From Thermoplasmata archaeon (GTDB taxonomy: Archaea; Thermoplasmatota; E2; DHVEG-1): a DNA stretch of 37,950 bases. The notes beneath the pieces were generated by a model. It saw only the letters and a program-made list of their open reading frames with translations. It was not told the DNA's origin and did no database searches. Both the position numbers and the translations under genes were made by a program. The stretch spans positions 1 through 37,950 of the forward strand of contig JAHWGK010000028.1 of NCBI GenBank assembly GCA_020054495.1. The letters run 5' to 3'. This document shows, in pieces, positions 8,484 through 17,287 of this stretch. Every line of letters begins with the position of its first letter. Position 1 is the stretch's first letter.

Positions 8484-10187
8484 TTATTCCCTGCCTCTTA
8501 ATACGTAGACGCTTCCAAAATCACAAATTTTGTCAACACCCGGGCCATTCTTATAAGAGAGTAACCTAAGAACTATATCATACCCCTCTTTTGATTTTTC
8601 TTTAAAATTTTGTAAATCTTTCAAATAAATTTCTTCATTTATCACAGCCAAAGTAGAATAATCAAAAGAATCACCTATTTTCTCAAGATTTTTCCCTCCA
8701 TCTCTTGGGTCTATCCCCTGAATGTCATAGATAGCTCCAAACACACCGGCATATCCAAAATATACGTCTGGGAAATTAAATTGTTCTGCAATTATATACT
8801 CTTTTTCTGTAGCAATATTATCCTGAAGAGATACTGTACCTGTGTAGAGTTCGGGATCTATAGTATATATATTAAAGATTACAAAAACAATTAAAATTAC
8901 AATGAGTGCTTTTTTAATTACATCTTTTTTCAAAATAAGTAAAAAGCCGGTTATAGGAATAATTCCAAACATCCATGCAAAAGGTAAAAATCTATCCGGA
9001 AACAATAATGAACCCATTATATATAAAGCTAAAAAAGCATAAAACATGCAAAAAAAGAAAAATATCGAAAAAGCTGTGTCTTCAATTTTCTGGTTATTTT
9101 TTCTTATAAATAATTTTATTAATAAAATCAAAGAAAAAAACAAATGAAAGAAGAAAAATCCATAATATAAAATATTACCGCGCAGAGTCACAATTGGAGC
9201 GTTTAAATGTAGCTGCTGTGCATAAGTTGTTGTAATCTCCTTAAGACCTAGACCTTCATATAGGATGTCTGAGGAATATTCTACAACAAAAACAGCATGG
9301 TACGCCCAATAGGCAACTACAGCGACTGCAGTTACTAAAAAGATCATTTTTATGTTTATTATAACTGATAGTCTTTTCTTTAAGTTTATATCTTTCCGGT
9401 AAACATACAGAATAAATTTTGATACAATTATGTAAGTACCTAGTAAAACGATAATCATAAATGAAGTAAAATGATGAGCAAATATTATAACTGGGCAAAG
9501 AAGCATAGTTAACCAAGTTAAACGATAATCATTTCTCCTCTTAGAAATATATAATAAATAAACAAATAGGATAAGTATAAACAAAGCATAAGTTTCTCTA
9601 ACGAAAGCTGCTTCAAAGCTAACAAATTGAGGAATAGTACCAAATATTAAACATGAAAACAACGCTATTTTCCTGTGTTTATATATATTGTAAATTAATA
9701 AATAGAAAGGCAATACAATAATTGATGATATAAAAGATGGGAGAAATTTTGCAACAAGCATAGGATCTATTTTAGTAACCAAAGATACCGAAGAAGAAAA
9801 AATATGAATCATTGGCCATCCATTAACATCTTGGCCTAAAACGAAGTTATTGTTATTCAAAATTGTTTTCATAAGATTATAATCGATATATGAATCATTT
9901 CCACGTAACCCATAAAATCCAATCTGAAATACTAGATGTAGGAAAAAGAAAATTATAAAAATTTCAAAAAGAACAAAGATGTTGTTTTTTATAAAGAATA
10001 TTTGGTAAATAACAATACCAATCATGAGAAGAATGGATAACCAAAATATTATGATATCATATCCATTAAAAAAGTCATATTGTAAATTTAGGAAAAATAG
10101 TAGGGCGCTCCAGATGAAGACTAGTATTGAGAGTTTTTTTATAATCCGCTTTTCTAATTTTAACTTGTTAACAAATAAAGAGCGCAA
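8484..10187 (-). CDS. Multispanning GT-C-like membrane glycosyltransferase
   Basis: This 567-residue protein has about 11-13 hydrophobic helices and a soluble C-terminal part of roughly 130 residues. After the second or third helix lies an extramembrane loop (GNDSYIDYNLMKTILNN, then VNGWPMIHIF), a layout like dolichyl-phosphate-dependent GT-C transferases of the ArnT/PMT/GT39 type. The catalytic acidic residue is not certain. The start is TTG at 10187, supported by GGAGGA upstream at 10197-10202 and a normal spacer. It begins five bases after the stop of the upstream GT4 gene and is the last gene of the minus-strand block. It could add sugars on the outer face after flipping. A polymerase or other integral protein is also possible. 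Confidence 0.6.
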   Translation of the reverse strand: MRSLFVNKLKLEKRIIKKLSILVFIWSALLFFLNLQYDFFNGYDIIIFWLSILLMIGIVIYQIFFIKNNIFVLFEIFIIFFFLHLVFQIGFYGLRGNDSYIDYNLMKTILNNNNFVLGQDVNGWPMIHIFSSSVSLVTKIDPMLVAKFLPSFISSIIVLPFYLLIYNIYKHRKIALFSCLIFGTIPQFVSFEAAFVRETYALFILILFVYLLYISKRRNDYRLTWLTMLLCPVIIFAHHFTSFMIIVLLGTYIIVSKFILYVYRKDINLKKRLSVIINIKMIFLVTAVAVVAYWAYHAVFVVEYSSDILYEGLGLKEITTTYAQQLHLNAPIVTLRGNILYYGFFFFHLFFSLILLIKLFIRKNNQKIEDTAFSIFFFFCMFYAFLALYIMGSLLFPDRFLPFAWMFGIIPITGFLLILKKDVIKKALIVILIVFVIFNIYTIDPELYTGTVSLQDNIATEKEYIIAEQFNFPDVYFGYAGVFGAIYDIQGIDPRDGGKNLEKIGDSFDYSTLAVINEEIYLKDLQNFKEKSKEGYDIVLRLLSYKNGPGVDKICDFGSVYVLRGRE

Positions 10188-10192
10188 TTTTA

Positions 10193-11311
10193 CTATCCTC
10201 CATTTACCAAGCTCTCCATTAATCCTTCATATTTTGTAACTATTTTCTTTACATCATGCTCTTTTTCTACATATCTCCTAGAATTGATACCCATTTCTTT
10301 TCTTAATTTATCGTTCTTTAATAAAGTTTTAATATCATCTATCATCTGCTCAAAGGTCTTTGAATGTATTCCAAGTTTTTGATTACTAATTATTCCATCT
10401 GGGTCAAAGTTAAGAGAAACAACAGGGGTGTAGTTGCCCCACGCTTCAAGAAAAATATTGGGAAAACCTTCGCCTGATGATGTACTTACAAGCAATGAAG
10501 ATTCTCTATAATATTTATCCATTTCATTGTGTGAAATATACCCTAAAAATTCTACATTATTAATTCCATTTGCAGATTGCTCGATTTTTTTATAAAATTC
10601 GTAATCTAACTTAGGACAACCCCCTATCATCCAAAATTTTAACTCAGGAAAAATTTTTGCCAATCTTAAAAACAAGTCTGGTCTTTTTTCTTTTACCAAC
10701 CGTCCGACCCATAGTATTTTTAAACGTGAAGCATCATTATGTTCAAATTCTTTTTTTGGTAATGGATATAAATTTTTTATTAATTTTCCTTTTTTATTTA
10801 ACACTTGATTTAGTAGATTTATTTGACGATTGGTTTGACATATTACACAGTCGCAATGTTTTACGCCAAATTTATAAAATATATTTTTTAGATTCTTGAT
10901 AGAGTTTATTTTAAGGTTACCGCTAACACCAATTTCAGAAGAAACTGAGTATATGAATTTTTTATTTTTTAATTTGGCATAGAATGATATGAAGCCTGTT
11001 AAAGGTGATGTTGCCCGTTGAATGAAAACATCAGCATTAATTTTATTTAATATTTTTAATAATTTGTAAATATTTTGAGGGTATAAATATGAATAACCGC
11101 TACCTTTGGTGTTAAAGGGATTGTAAGTTTTTATACCGTCTATAATTTCAAATGAGCTATTTGATTTTTCAAATGTCACAAAAGAAACATCGTGCGATCG
11201 GTCAGCTAATTCTTTAGCTAATACAACCATTTGGAGTTCGGCACCACCAACTTCTTTACTTTTACCTGCAAAAAACGAATAAGCATATTCAGATAAGATA
11301 CAAATTTTCAT
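10193..11311 (-). CDS. Glycosyltransferase family 4
   Basis: This 372-residue GT-B glycosyltransferase has an N-terminal VGGAELQMVVLAKEL segment. The donor-binding domain contains LKILWVGRLVKEKRPDLF and EGFPNIFLEAWGNYTPVV, with the E-x7-E motif typical of family 4. The following segment reads FDPDGII rather than the more usual glycine-rich loop. Its ATG overlaps the stop of the upstream GT4 gene as ATGA (11308-11311), showing tight translational coupling. No transmembrane helix is predicted. It probably extends the same lipid-linked oligosaccharide as its neighbours. The sugar specificity cannot be read from sequence. Confidence 0.85.
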   Translation of the reverse strand: MKICILSEYAYSFFAGKSKEVGGAELQMVVLAKELADRSHDVSFVTFEKSNSSFEIIDGIKTYNPFNTKGSGYSYLYPQNIYKLLKILNKINADVFIQRATSPLTGFISFYAKLKNKKFIYSVSSEIGVSGNLKINSIKNLKNIFYKFGVKHCDCVICQTNRQINLLNQVLNKKGKLIKNLYPLPKKEFEHNDASRLKILWVGRLVKEKRPDLFLRLAKIFPELKFWMIGGCPKLDYEFYKKIEQSANGINNVEFLGYISHNEMDKYYRESSLLVSTSSGEGFPNIFLEAWGNYTPVVSLNFDPDGIISNQKLGIHSKTFEQMIDDIKTLLKNDKLRKEMGINSRRYVEKEHDVKKIVTKYEGLMESLVNGG

Positions 11312-12447
11312 GTTTCGACCTGTATAAGAGAATTATAACAGCTTATGAACTTATTGGATACTGCTTCCCAAGTGTAACGCTCTTCAATTGTTTTTCTTGC
11401 GTTTTTGCTTAAGATTTCCTTCGTTTTTTCATCTTCAAGGAGTGTAATTATTGCTTTAGCTAGCTTGTTAGGCGCCCTTGGACGTACTATAATACCATTT
11501 TCACCATTTGATATTAAATCCCGGTTTCCTCTAACATCTGTTGCAATTACTGGTAATCCACAAGACATAGCTTCTAAAAGAACAGTTGGCAATCCTTCAT
11601 GGTAAGAAGGGAGTACAAAAATTGTAGCATTTTGATACAATTTCACCAGTTTATCCTTTTCAACTTGACCTAAAAATATGAATCTATCTTGCAGTCCAGC
11701 TTTTCTTATTTTACGTTGAACCTTCTGTAGATCTCTTCCTTTCCCGGCAATAATAAAAAAGACATCTGGTCGGTCATTACATATGTATTTCCCACATTCT
11801 ACAAGATCAAACAAACCTTTTTCACGATCTATCCGTCCAGCAAATAAAATGTATTTTTTATTTTTTTCAACTGCATTATTGTTTGGGTAATAAATGGTTT
11901 CATCAACACCGTTACTAGTAACAATTACTTCCTTACCATTCAAATAATGTTCCTTAAGTTCGTTAGCAACTGAGTTTGTTAATGTTGTAATAATATCTGA
12001 TGCTTGGATTAATTTTAGTTCTTGTGGGTAACTAACTAGCCTTGCTGATATTTTTGAAAAAATTCCATAAAGTGATCGCATTTTTACAAGACGATAATCA
12101 GTTAGCATAGGTGTATGAATCGTTAAAAGTGTTGGAAGATCTGTTTTAATAAGCGATGGAAGGGGTGTATGAAAATGGACGATATCAATTTCTGGCTCTA
12201 ATCTTTTAAAAATCTTGTTCATTGATAATCCATGTAAATAAAGATAAAATGGATATAATGGGATAAATGGTGCTCTAATGACTTTGATACCATTAATTTC
12301 TTGTTTTTGTATTTTATTTTTAGAGCTTCTAGTTAAAACTATTACCTCATGTCCTTTTTTAATTAATATTTTCGATAGGTTGTATGTATAATAACCTATT
12401 CCCTCCTCAGGAGGAAATGGGGTTGACAATACCATACAGATTCTCAT
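11308..12447 (-). CDS. Glycosyltransferase family 4
   Basis: This 379-residue GT-B glycosyltransferase has a glycine-containing N-terminal acceptor loop (PFPPEEGIGYYTYNLSKIL). The C-terminal half has YILFAGRIDREKGLFDLVE and EGLPTVLLEAMSCGLPVIAT, carrying the family 4 E-x7-E motif. Both ends overlap neighbouring genes by four bases as ATGA, and both junctions share the sequence GAAACATGA. The gene therefore sits inside one polycistronic message with the Alg13-like gene upstream and another GT4 downstream. It is likely a sequential transferase in glycan assembly on the cytoplasmic face. Donor and acceptor are unknown. Confidence 0.87.
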   Translation of the reverse strand: MRICMVLSTPFPPEEGIGYYTYNLSKILIKKGHEVIVLTRSSKNKIQKQEINGIKVIRAPFIPLYPFYLYLHGLSMNKIFKRLEPEIDIVHFHTPLPSLIKTDLPTLLTIHTPMLTDYRLVKMRSLYGIFSKISARLVSYPQELKLIQASDIITTLTNSVANELKEHYLNGKEVIVTSNGVDETIYYPNNNAVEKNKKYILFAGRIDREKGLFDLVECGKYICNDRPDVFFIIAGKGRDLQKVQRKIRKAGLQDRFIFLGQVEKDKLVKLYQNATIFVLPSYHEGLPTVLLEAMSCGLPVIATDVRGNRDLISNGENGIIVRPRAPNKLAKAIITLLEDEKTKEILSKNARKTIEERYTWEAVSNKFISCYNSLIQVET

Positions 12448-12923
12448 GTTTCAATGTTCCTAATATACTCTTTTAAAAAAGTGACTAAGGTTCCATTATT
12501 AGGATGCTGATAGTTTGTTTTAGAATTTGTGTTGTTTAACGCATCTTCAAGTTTTTCTACATCATAAACTACAGTTGCTAATCCTCTATCATTTAGAACT
12601 TCTGTAAGCTCTAACTGATGATCATCGATATGTTCATTATATTTTTTTAATCTTGGAACAATGACAAGTGGTTTTTTTATACTCAATATTGTAGATAATG
12701 TACCTGCTCCACCATGAGTAACAATAACCCTTGATTTCTTATAGAATTCAAGAATTTTTTCCTCTTCATCAACAAAAGAAAAATATTTGATATTCTTTGG
12801 CTTATACATTGTCGAGCCGATTTGTGCAACCACTTTTTCTTTTGTTCTACCGGCTATGTCATCCATTTTTTTTATTAATCTTTCAAATCCTAAGTAATGG
12901 GTGCCAACAGTTATAAAAATCAT
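12444..12923 (-). CDS. Alg13-like glycosyltransferase subunit (donor-binding domain)
   Basis: This 159-residue protein matches the stand-alone C-terminal half of family 28 glycosyltransferases (Alg13/EpsF/PssE-like). It opens MIFITVGTH, a loop near the active site. The donor-binding signature VTHGGAGTLSTIL is near residues 88-100, and HIDDHQLELTEVL follows. In known systems this catalytic or donor-binding subunit is soluble and is recruited by a membrane-associated Alg14 partner. The partner gene lies two bases upstream in the same operon. The pair would be expected to transfer a sugar, in eukaryotes GlcNAc, to a lipid-linked sugar. Which sugar is moved here is not known. Confidence 0.85.
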   Translation of the reverse strand: MIFITVGTHYLGFERLIKKMDDIAGRTKEKVVAQIGSTMYKPKNIKYFSFVDEEEKILEFYKKSRVIVTHGGAGTLSTILSIKKPLVIVPRLKKYNEHIDDHQLELTEVLNDRGLATVVYDVEKLEDALNNTNSKTNYQHPNNGTLVTFLKEYIRNIET

Positions 12924-12925
12924 TT

Positions 12926-13369
12926 TTAAATCACCGCTCCTTTGTACATTGCTTTTTTTCCGTATGTTTTAATCAGACCAGGCCATTGGACTAAAAATAA
13001 GTCAGAAAAATAGTAAAGTATTCTTCCAGTTCCAGACCTTGTTTTAACTCTGCACCAGCTCTCAATATAAATAGTTTTAATCCTTAATAATTTCGCTATA
13101 ATAATAGAGGGAATAGCAATTTCAGCTCCAGTGCTGACAATAAGATCTGGTTTTTCCTTCCTCAAAATTTTAAAAATATGGAAAAAGGCCTTTATCATTT
13201 TCCAAACATTCGTACCAATATTTTCTGTTTGGTATTTTCTGTATTTTAATTTATTAGTGGTAGGATTTTTATATGTAATAAAAAACACATTATGATTCTT
13301 AAACGTCTCCATTAAAAGAAGCATTTCAGTTAAATGTCCCCCTGGAGAAGTTGCCAATGCGACTTTCAT
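12926..13369 (-). CDS. Alg14-like glycosyltransferase subunit (membrane-recruiting domain)
   Basis: This 147-residue protein is the counterpart of the Alg13-like gene. It begins KVALATSPGGHLTEML, the glycine-rich acceptor-domain loop of the Alg14/EpsE/PssD family. It continues with KPDLIVSTGAEIAIPSIIIAKLL and YIESWCRV, both family hallmarks. Two moderately hydrophobic helices could dock at the membrane, but there is no strong N-terminal anchor like that of yeast Alg14. A TTG further upstream (13381) opens the frame, but ATG 13369 is preceded by GGGAGG at 13374-13379, so 13369 is the better start. The order Alg14 then Alg13 with a two-base gap supports a two-subunit enzyme. Confidence 0.83.
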   Translation of the reverse strand: MKVALATSPGGHLTEMLLLMETFKNHNVFFITYKNPTTNKLKYRKYQTENIGTNVWKMIKAFFHIFKILRKEKPDLIVSTGAEIAIPSIIIAKLLRIKTIYIESWCRVKTRSGTGRILYYFSDLFLVQWPGLIKTYGKKAMYKGAVI

Positions 13370-13441
13370 ATTTCCTCCCAAATTGTAAAATTTAAGAAGT
13401 TTTTTACAAATTTAAGATCACCACACCGTTGGGTAATCATA

Positions 13442-14350
13442 TCAGCCCTCCTTCACCCGCCTTAGTAAATGCGGAAGGATATTTAATAGTAATCCCATAA
13501 ACATTGCTAGAGATCCAATTATCAAAAAAATGCTTACTAAAATTGCATAAGGAAATAGAAAATTACCTGTTTGGATATAATATTGTACAGTTTGAATGCC
13601 GAAAATAAGTCCAATAATAACCATAACAAAACCGGGTACTGCAATAAACAATAATGGACGTCTCTCAGCAATAAGCCAGATTATATATCTTAGTACGGAA
13701 AAACCATGCGAAGCAGGATCTTTTGCAGAAGTATCTAAGTTTTTATACTTACATGATACATTTGTATGAGCAACATTTAAATCTTGTTCATGAGCTTTAA
13801 TTAATTGTTCACTTTCAACACTAAAAGCGCTACCATTTAGCCTTGGTGTAAGGAGTTTTACCGCCTTTCTATTGAAAGCACGAAAACCACACTGACTATC
13901 AGTGATATATCCACCATTTCCAAAACTTGTTGCATAATCAAGAACTCTTTTACCAACTCTTCGCCATGCAGGCATTTCTGTATCTTTACCAGATCTTAAA
14001 CCAATTGAGATATCATGACCATTATTTAGAATATTACCTAAAACTGCAGGGATTTCATCTGGATCATGCTGCCCATCGCCATCAATTGTAACCACATAAT
14101 CAAAGTTATTAGCTAATGCATATTTGAAACCTGTTTTTATCCCTTGACTTTTACCTTTGTTATGTTTATGAGAAACAACAATTGCTCCGCCTTCTTCAGC
14201 TATTCTTTTAGTTCCATCATTACTTCCATCATCAACAACTAAAACTTCATCAACATGTCGTCTTGCTTTAATTACGACACTGCCAATTGTAGCTTCCTCA
14301 TTATAACAAGGAATCACAGCAAGAGTATGTTTTTTTGCTGCTTTTTTCAT
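13442..14350 (-). CDS. Glycosyltransferase family 2, polyprenyl-phosphate type with two C-terminal helices
   Basis: This 302-residue GT-A protein resembles dolichyl-phosphate mannose/glucose synthases. It shows AVIPCYNEEATIGSVV at the N-terminus, VVDDGSNDGT near residue 38 and the metal-binding DGDGQHDPDEIP near residue 92. The later GLRSGKDTEMPAWR is a typical acceptor-side segment. Two hydrophobic helices near residues 232-290 anchor it. It could charge a polyprenyl phosphate with a sugar for the GT-C-like enzyme at the far end of the same block, or start a glycan. ATG 14350 has GGGGGAAAT upstream. It is the first gene of the minus-strand block, 72 bases before the Alg14-like gene. Confidence 0.83.
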   Translation of the reverse strand: MKKAAKKHTLAVIPCYNEEATIGSVVIKARRHVDEVLVVDDGSNDGTKRIAEEGGAIVVSHKHNKGKSQGIKTGFKYALANNFDYVVTIDGDGQHDPDEIPAVLGNILNNGHDISIGLRSGKDTEMPAWRRVGKRVLDYATSFGNGGYITDSQCGFRAFNRKAVKLLTPRLNGSAFSVESEQLIKAHEQDLNVAHTNVSCKYKNLDTSAKDPASHGFSVLRYIIWLIAERRPLLFIAVPGFVMVIIGLIFGIQTVQYYIQTGNFLFPYAILVSIFLIIGSLAMFMGLLLNILPHLLRRVKEG

Positions 14351-14567
14351 TTTTATTTCCCCCAGTAATATTTAATTTATCTTGTTTTCTAAGTTAACAT
14401 CCGTTAATTTTATTTTTATTTTGAATTAATATACACTATATAATAATGTTATTATTATTAAACCTTACTATTTTCTTTGAAATTTTATCAGAAGGAGTAA
14501 ATTTTTTAGTAAAAATAAAATATAAATAGAAAAATTAAAATATGTAGTATCATTTATTAATAAAATC
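14351..14567. promoter_or_regulatory. Divergent promoter region between two glycan gene blocks
   Basis: This very A+T-rich spacer separates the minus-strand block from the plus-strand FemAB-like gene. TATAAATA at 14521-14528 is a good archaeal TATA box for the plus gene. A transcript starting about 27 bases later would have a leader of about 17 nt before ATG 14568. The minus gene's box is not clear. No other open frame of note was seen. Confidence 0.5.
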
Positions 14568-15338
14568 ATGATAGTAATAGATAAAAAGATTTTAACTTTT
14601 AATATTAAGGAAGCTCATTATTCAGATGCCCCCTATGATATTAAAAATTGTGATTATTTGAAGTTTCATTATTGTAAAAACAAAGTTGATGCTGAAGGGT
14701 TTACATGTAAAAAAGAACTCACCTCAATTATTGATTTAACTCAAGAGTTGGATACAATTTGGCAAAATATGGATAAGAAATCTGTCAGATATCGGATAAA
14801 ACGAGCACAAAGAGAAGGTATTAGAATTCGGATAAATGAGGGTTATGAACAGTTTTTTCAGATATACAAATCATTTATAAAAAAAAAGGGCATAAAATCT
14901 TTATTTGATGTGTTTGGAGTAGGATCTACAAGCCTTGAAACTATGAAAGAATATGGGACTTTATTTGTAGCTGAATATAATGGAGAGATCCTGACTGGAA
15001 CTATATATCTAGAAGACAGTTCTAATATGAAGGCTTGGATTGGGGCCTCAAAACGATTGGAAGCAGATAAAGTAAAAGCGTCGATGATAAGCAATGCTGA
15101 TCGTTTAATCGACTGGAAGGCCATAAAATATGCTAAAGAAAAAGGAATAAAGGAATTTGACCTTGGAGGGTTATGGTCAAAAGAAGAGGCAGAAAAAGAT
15201 GAAAAAAAGAAAGGGATAAACACTTATAAATTAAGTTATGGTGGAAAAATCGTCACTTGTTATTATTATGAAAAGATTTATTCTAATATCTATAATCTTG
15301 TGTATTATTTATATAATCTAAAAAATTTATACAGGTAG
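14568..15338 (+). CDS. FemAB-like aminoacyl/acyltransferase (GNAT fold)
   Basis: This 256-residue protein fits the FemAB/peptidoglycan-bridge-like transferase group, which uses a GNAT fold to join an amino acid or acyl group to an amine. The typical features are KSVRYRIKRAQREGIRIR (about 64-81), GTLFVAEYNGEILTGTIYL (about 125-143), a substrate segment ending DWKAIKYAKEKGIKEFDLGG (about 182-201), and YKLSYGG near the C-terminus. It has no signal peptide. It is the first gene of a plus-strand group with the GNAT and radical SAM genes. Attachment of an amino acid or acyl group to a glycan or lipid is inferred from the family. Confidence 0.72.
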   Translation: MIVIDKKILTFNIKEAHYSDAPYDIKNCDYLKFHYCKNKVDAEGFTCKKELTSIIDLTQELDTIWQNMDKKSVRYRIKRAQREGIRIRINEGYEQFFQIYKSFIKKKGIKSLFDVFGVGSTSLETMKEYGTLFVAEYNGEILTGTIYLEDSSNMKAWIGASKRLEADKVKASMISNADRLIDWKAIKYAKEKGIKEFDLGGLWSKEEAEKDEKKKGINTYKLSYGGKIVTCYYYEKIYSNIYNLVYYLYNLKNLYR

Positions 15339-15346
15339 GAAAAGTG

Positions 15347-16012
15347 ATGGCAGATTTTAATGAGGAATCTAATAAGCCTTCTCCTGTAAAGGTGATGGGA
15401 AGGATTTTAAACTTTATATTTACAACCAACAGTGCCATCTGGTTTGAAAAGGATATAACTAAAGAAGTGGTAGATTATCAAGCAAAAATCCCAGTTGAGG
15501 TTGATATAACTTCGACCAATAAAACAATAGAATGGCTGAGGAGTCTGAACCAATCCTGGATGGTTAATCCTCGAGAAATTGCTGCTGCTCTTGATAATAA
15601 TCATTGCTGGGCTTCTGTTCATATTAATGGAAAGATAATTGGATGCATCAAAATAGGTTTTAGGAATGTTTATATTGGTGATTATAACAAAGTAATTGAA
15701 TTCCCTGAGAGAATGGGTTTTATATATGAAATATATGTTTTACCGGAACAAAGGGGGAACGGTGTGGCTAAGTATCTTACTACGCAGGCCATCAAATTTC
15801 TCAAATCAAAGGGTTATACAAAAGTTGGAAATCATGTACCTCCCTGGAATAAAGCTTCAATAAGAATTTGTGAAAAAATAGGGTTTAAACAAGTCTGTTA
15901 TATCAGGTATTTTAGAATTTTTGGAGTTTCGATAAGAATAGTTAGCAAAAACAAGAGATTTTCAATATTAAAGGGAGGTAAAATACAGCGGGAGGAGATA
16001 CCCTATGAGTAA
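15347..16012 (+). CDS. GNAT family N-acetyltransferase
   Basis: This 221-residue protein has a C-terminal GNAT domain at about residues 60-190. It shows IYEIYVLPEQRGNGVAKYL, where RGNGVA is the acetyl-CoA pyrophosphate-binding loop, followed by NKASIRICEKIGFK, a standard C-terminal GNAT segment. GTG 15344 also opens the frame, but AGGTAGGA at 15333-15340 is better spaced for ATG 15347. It starts eight bases after the FemAB-like gene and overlaps the radical SAM gene by eight bases, so the three are one operon. The N-terminal 60 residues are unassigned. Acetylation of an amino sugar is plausible but not shown. Confidence 0.78.
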   Translation: MADFNEESNKPSPVKVMGRILNFIFTTNSAIWFEKDITKEVVDYQAKIPVEVDITSTNKTIEWLRSLNQSWMVNPREIAAALDNNHCWASVHINGKIIGCIKIGFRNVYIGDYNKVIEFPERMGFIYEIYVLPEQRGNGVAKYLTTQAIKFLKSKGYTKVGNHVPPWNKASIRICEKIGFKQVCYIRYFRIFGVSIRIVSKNKRFSILKGGKIQREEIPYE

Positions 16013-17156
16013 ACTTAGAATTTTTTTCACTGTTTTAAAAAATCTGATAAAAAGGGAATTAGATTATGTATCTATTACTCCTACCCATGCCCTTTTATTC
16101 ATGACCTACCGGTGCACAAGTCGGTGTGAGATGTGTACTATATGGAGGCGAGGTAAACAGGTGGATGCCCAGAAAGAATTATCTTTTGAGGATTGGAAAA
16201 AGTGTATTGATAAAATTGGCCTGGAGAATCTTGAAGTCGTCGAGTTATTTGGTGGGGATTCTTTATTGCGCAAGGATGTTACCATACCTTTAATAGAATA
16301 TATTATGAAAAATAATGAAAATATCATAGTGGATCTTCCTATTAACTGTAATTTGTTAGACAAGAAAACTGCTATAGCCTTGGTGAAAGCTGGGGTGGGT
16401 AGGCTTTATGTTTCCCTTGATGGTCCTAATGCAATTCATGATGAAATCCGGGGAAGCCATGGAACATTCAATCGTGTTGAAAATGGATTAAAGTACCTTG
16501 TTGATGCTAAAAAAGATCGGGGGAAGAAAACACCTGAGATCATTATAAATTGCACTATATCATCATCAAATGTTGATAACTTTGAGCAAATTATTCCTTT
16601 TGCTGAAAAGCTTGGTGTTGATACTTTAGAATTTGAATATGTAGGAGAACTCAAAGAAGAGAATATAAAAAAAACCAATGTGGCAGGTATCAGACCAACT
16701 CCTTTTTATATAACATTGGGTTCTTCCAATTTACTGAAGAGAGAGCAAGCTCATCTTTTAAAGAAAAAGATAAATGATATCCGAAAATCAACAAAGAACC
16801 TAAAAATGAAGATTATAACGCGACCTATTGATGCTTTAACAATTGACAATCTTACAGATGGGACAGTACCCAATAAAAAGTGTTATTTATGTCGGTATAC
16901 AGTGTCAGTAGACCCATATGGAAATATGATGGGTTGCTTCCACTTTAATAATTATCTTTCAGGAAACATTAAGAATGATTCCTTTTCCTCAATCTGGAAT
17001 AATGACAAACATCACATTTTTTTGAAGTTCCAGAAAAAAGGGGAAATTAAAATATGTAAAAATTGTATCAGCGGAGTACACAGAAATCCTACTTTTTTCC
17101 AGTCACTTTACAGAACAGTGTTTTTTAGTTTAAAAGGCAAGGGATTTGACGAATAA
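16005..17156 (+). CDS. Radical SAM protein with SPASM-like C-terminal cysteines
   Basis: This 383-residue enzyme has the radical SAM cluster motif CTSRCEMC at residues 37-44 (C-x3-C-x2-C), followed by an FGGD-type SAM-binding segment (ELFGGDSLLRKD). A C-terminal extension has CYLC, a later MMGC, and CKNC near residues 345-352. That is a SPASM-like set for auxiliary iron-sulfur clusters. Such enzymes modify peptides, sugars or lipids by radical chemistry. GGGAGGAG lies just upstream of ATG 16005, and the start overlaps the end of the GNAT gene by eight bases. No precursor-peptide gene is visible next to it, so sugar or lipid chemistry is more likely than RiPP maturation. Confidence 0.82.
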   Translation: MSKLRIFFTVLKNLIKRELDYVSITPTHALLFMTYRCTSRCEMCTIWRRGKQVDAQKELSFEDWKKCIDKIGLENLEVVELFGGDSLLRKDVTIPLIEYIMKNNENIIVDLPINCNLLDKKTAIALVKAGVGRLYVSLDGPNAIHDEIRGSHGTFNRVENGLKYLVDAKKDRGKKTPEIIINCTISSSNVDNFEQIIPFAEKLGVDTLEFEYVGELKEENIKKTNVAGIRPTPFYITLGSSNLLKREQAHLLKKKINDIRKSTKNLKMKIITRPIDALTIDNLTDGTVPNKKCYLCRYTVSVDPYGNMMGCFHFNNYLSGNIKNDSFSSIWNNDKHHIFLKFQKKGEIKICKNCISGVHRNPTFFQSLYRTVFFSLKGKGFDE

Positions 17157-17247
17157 TGAAATACGATTTACTTCATATCTTAGCTTGTTATTGTGGTTTA
17201 CATTTACATAATCAAGTAAATCTTTTATATTATAATATTTATGGGGC

Positions 17248-17257
17248 TTTATAAAAG
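17248..17257 (+). promoter_or_regulatory. TATA box for the NodB-like lipoprotein gene
   Basis: TTTATAAAAG lies about 36 bases before ATG 17288. With the usual spacing the transcript would start about nine bases before that ATG, giving a nearly leaderless message and supporting 17288 over the TTG at 17264. Confidence 0.5.
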
Positions 17258-17287
17258 AGCATATTGTATGTTAAAAATGCCAAAATT

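Noticed and set aside
14858-15223. Antisense open frame opposite the FemAB-like gene
   Set aside because: It is rich in Phe and Ser as antisense to Lys- and Glu-rich coding sequence, with no domain or ribosome site, while the sense gene is well supported.
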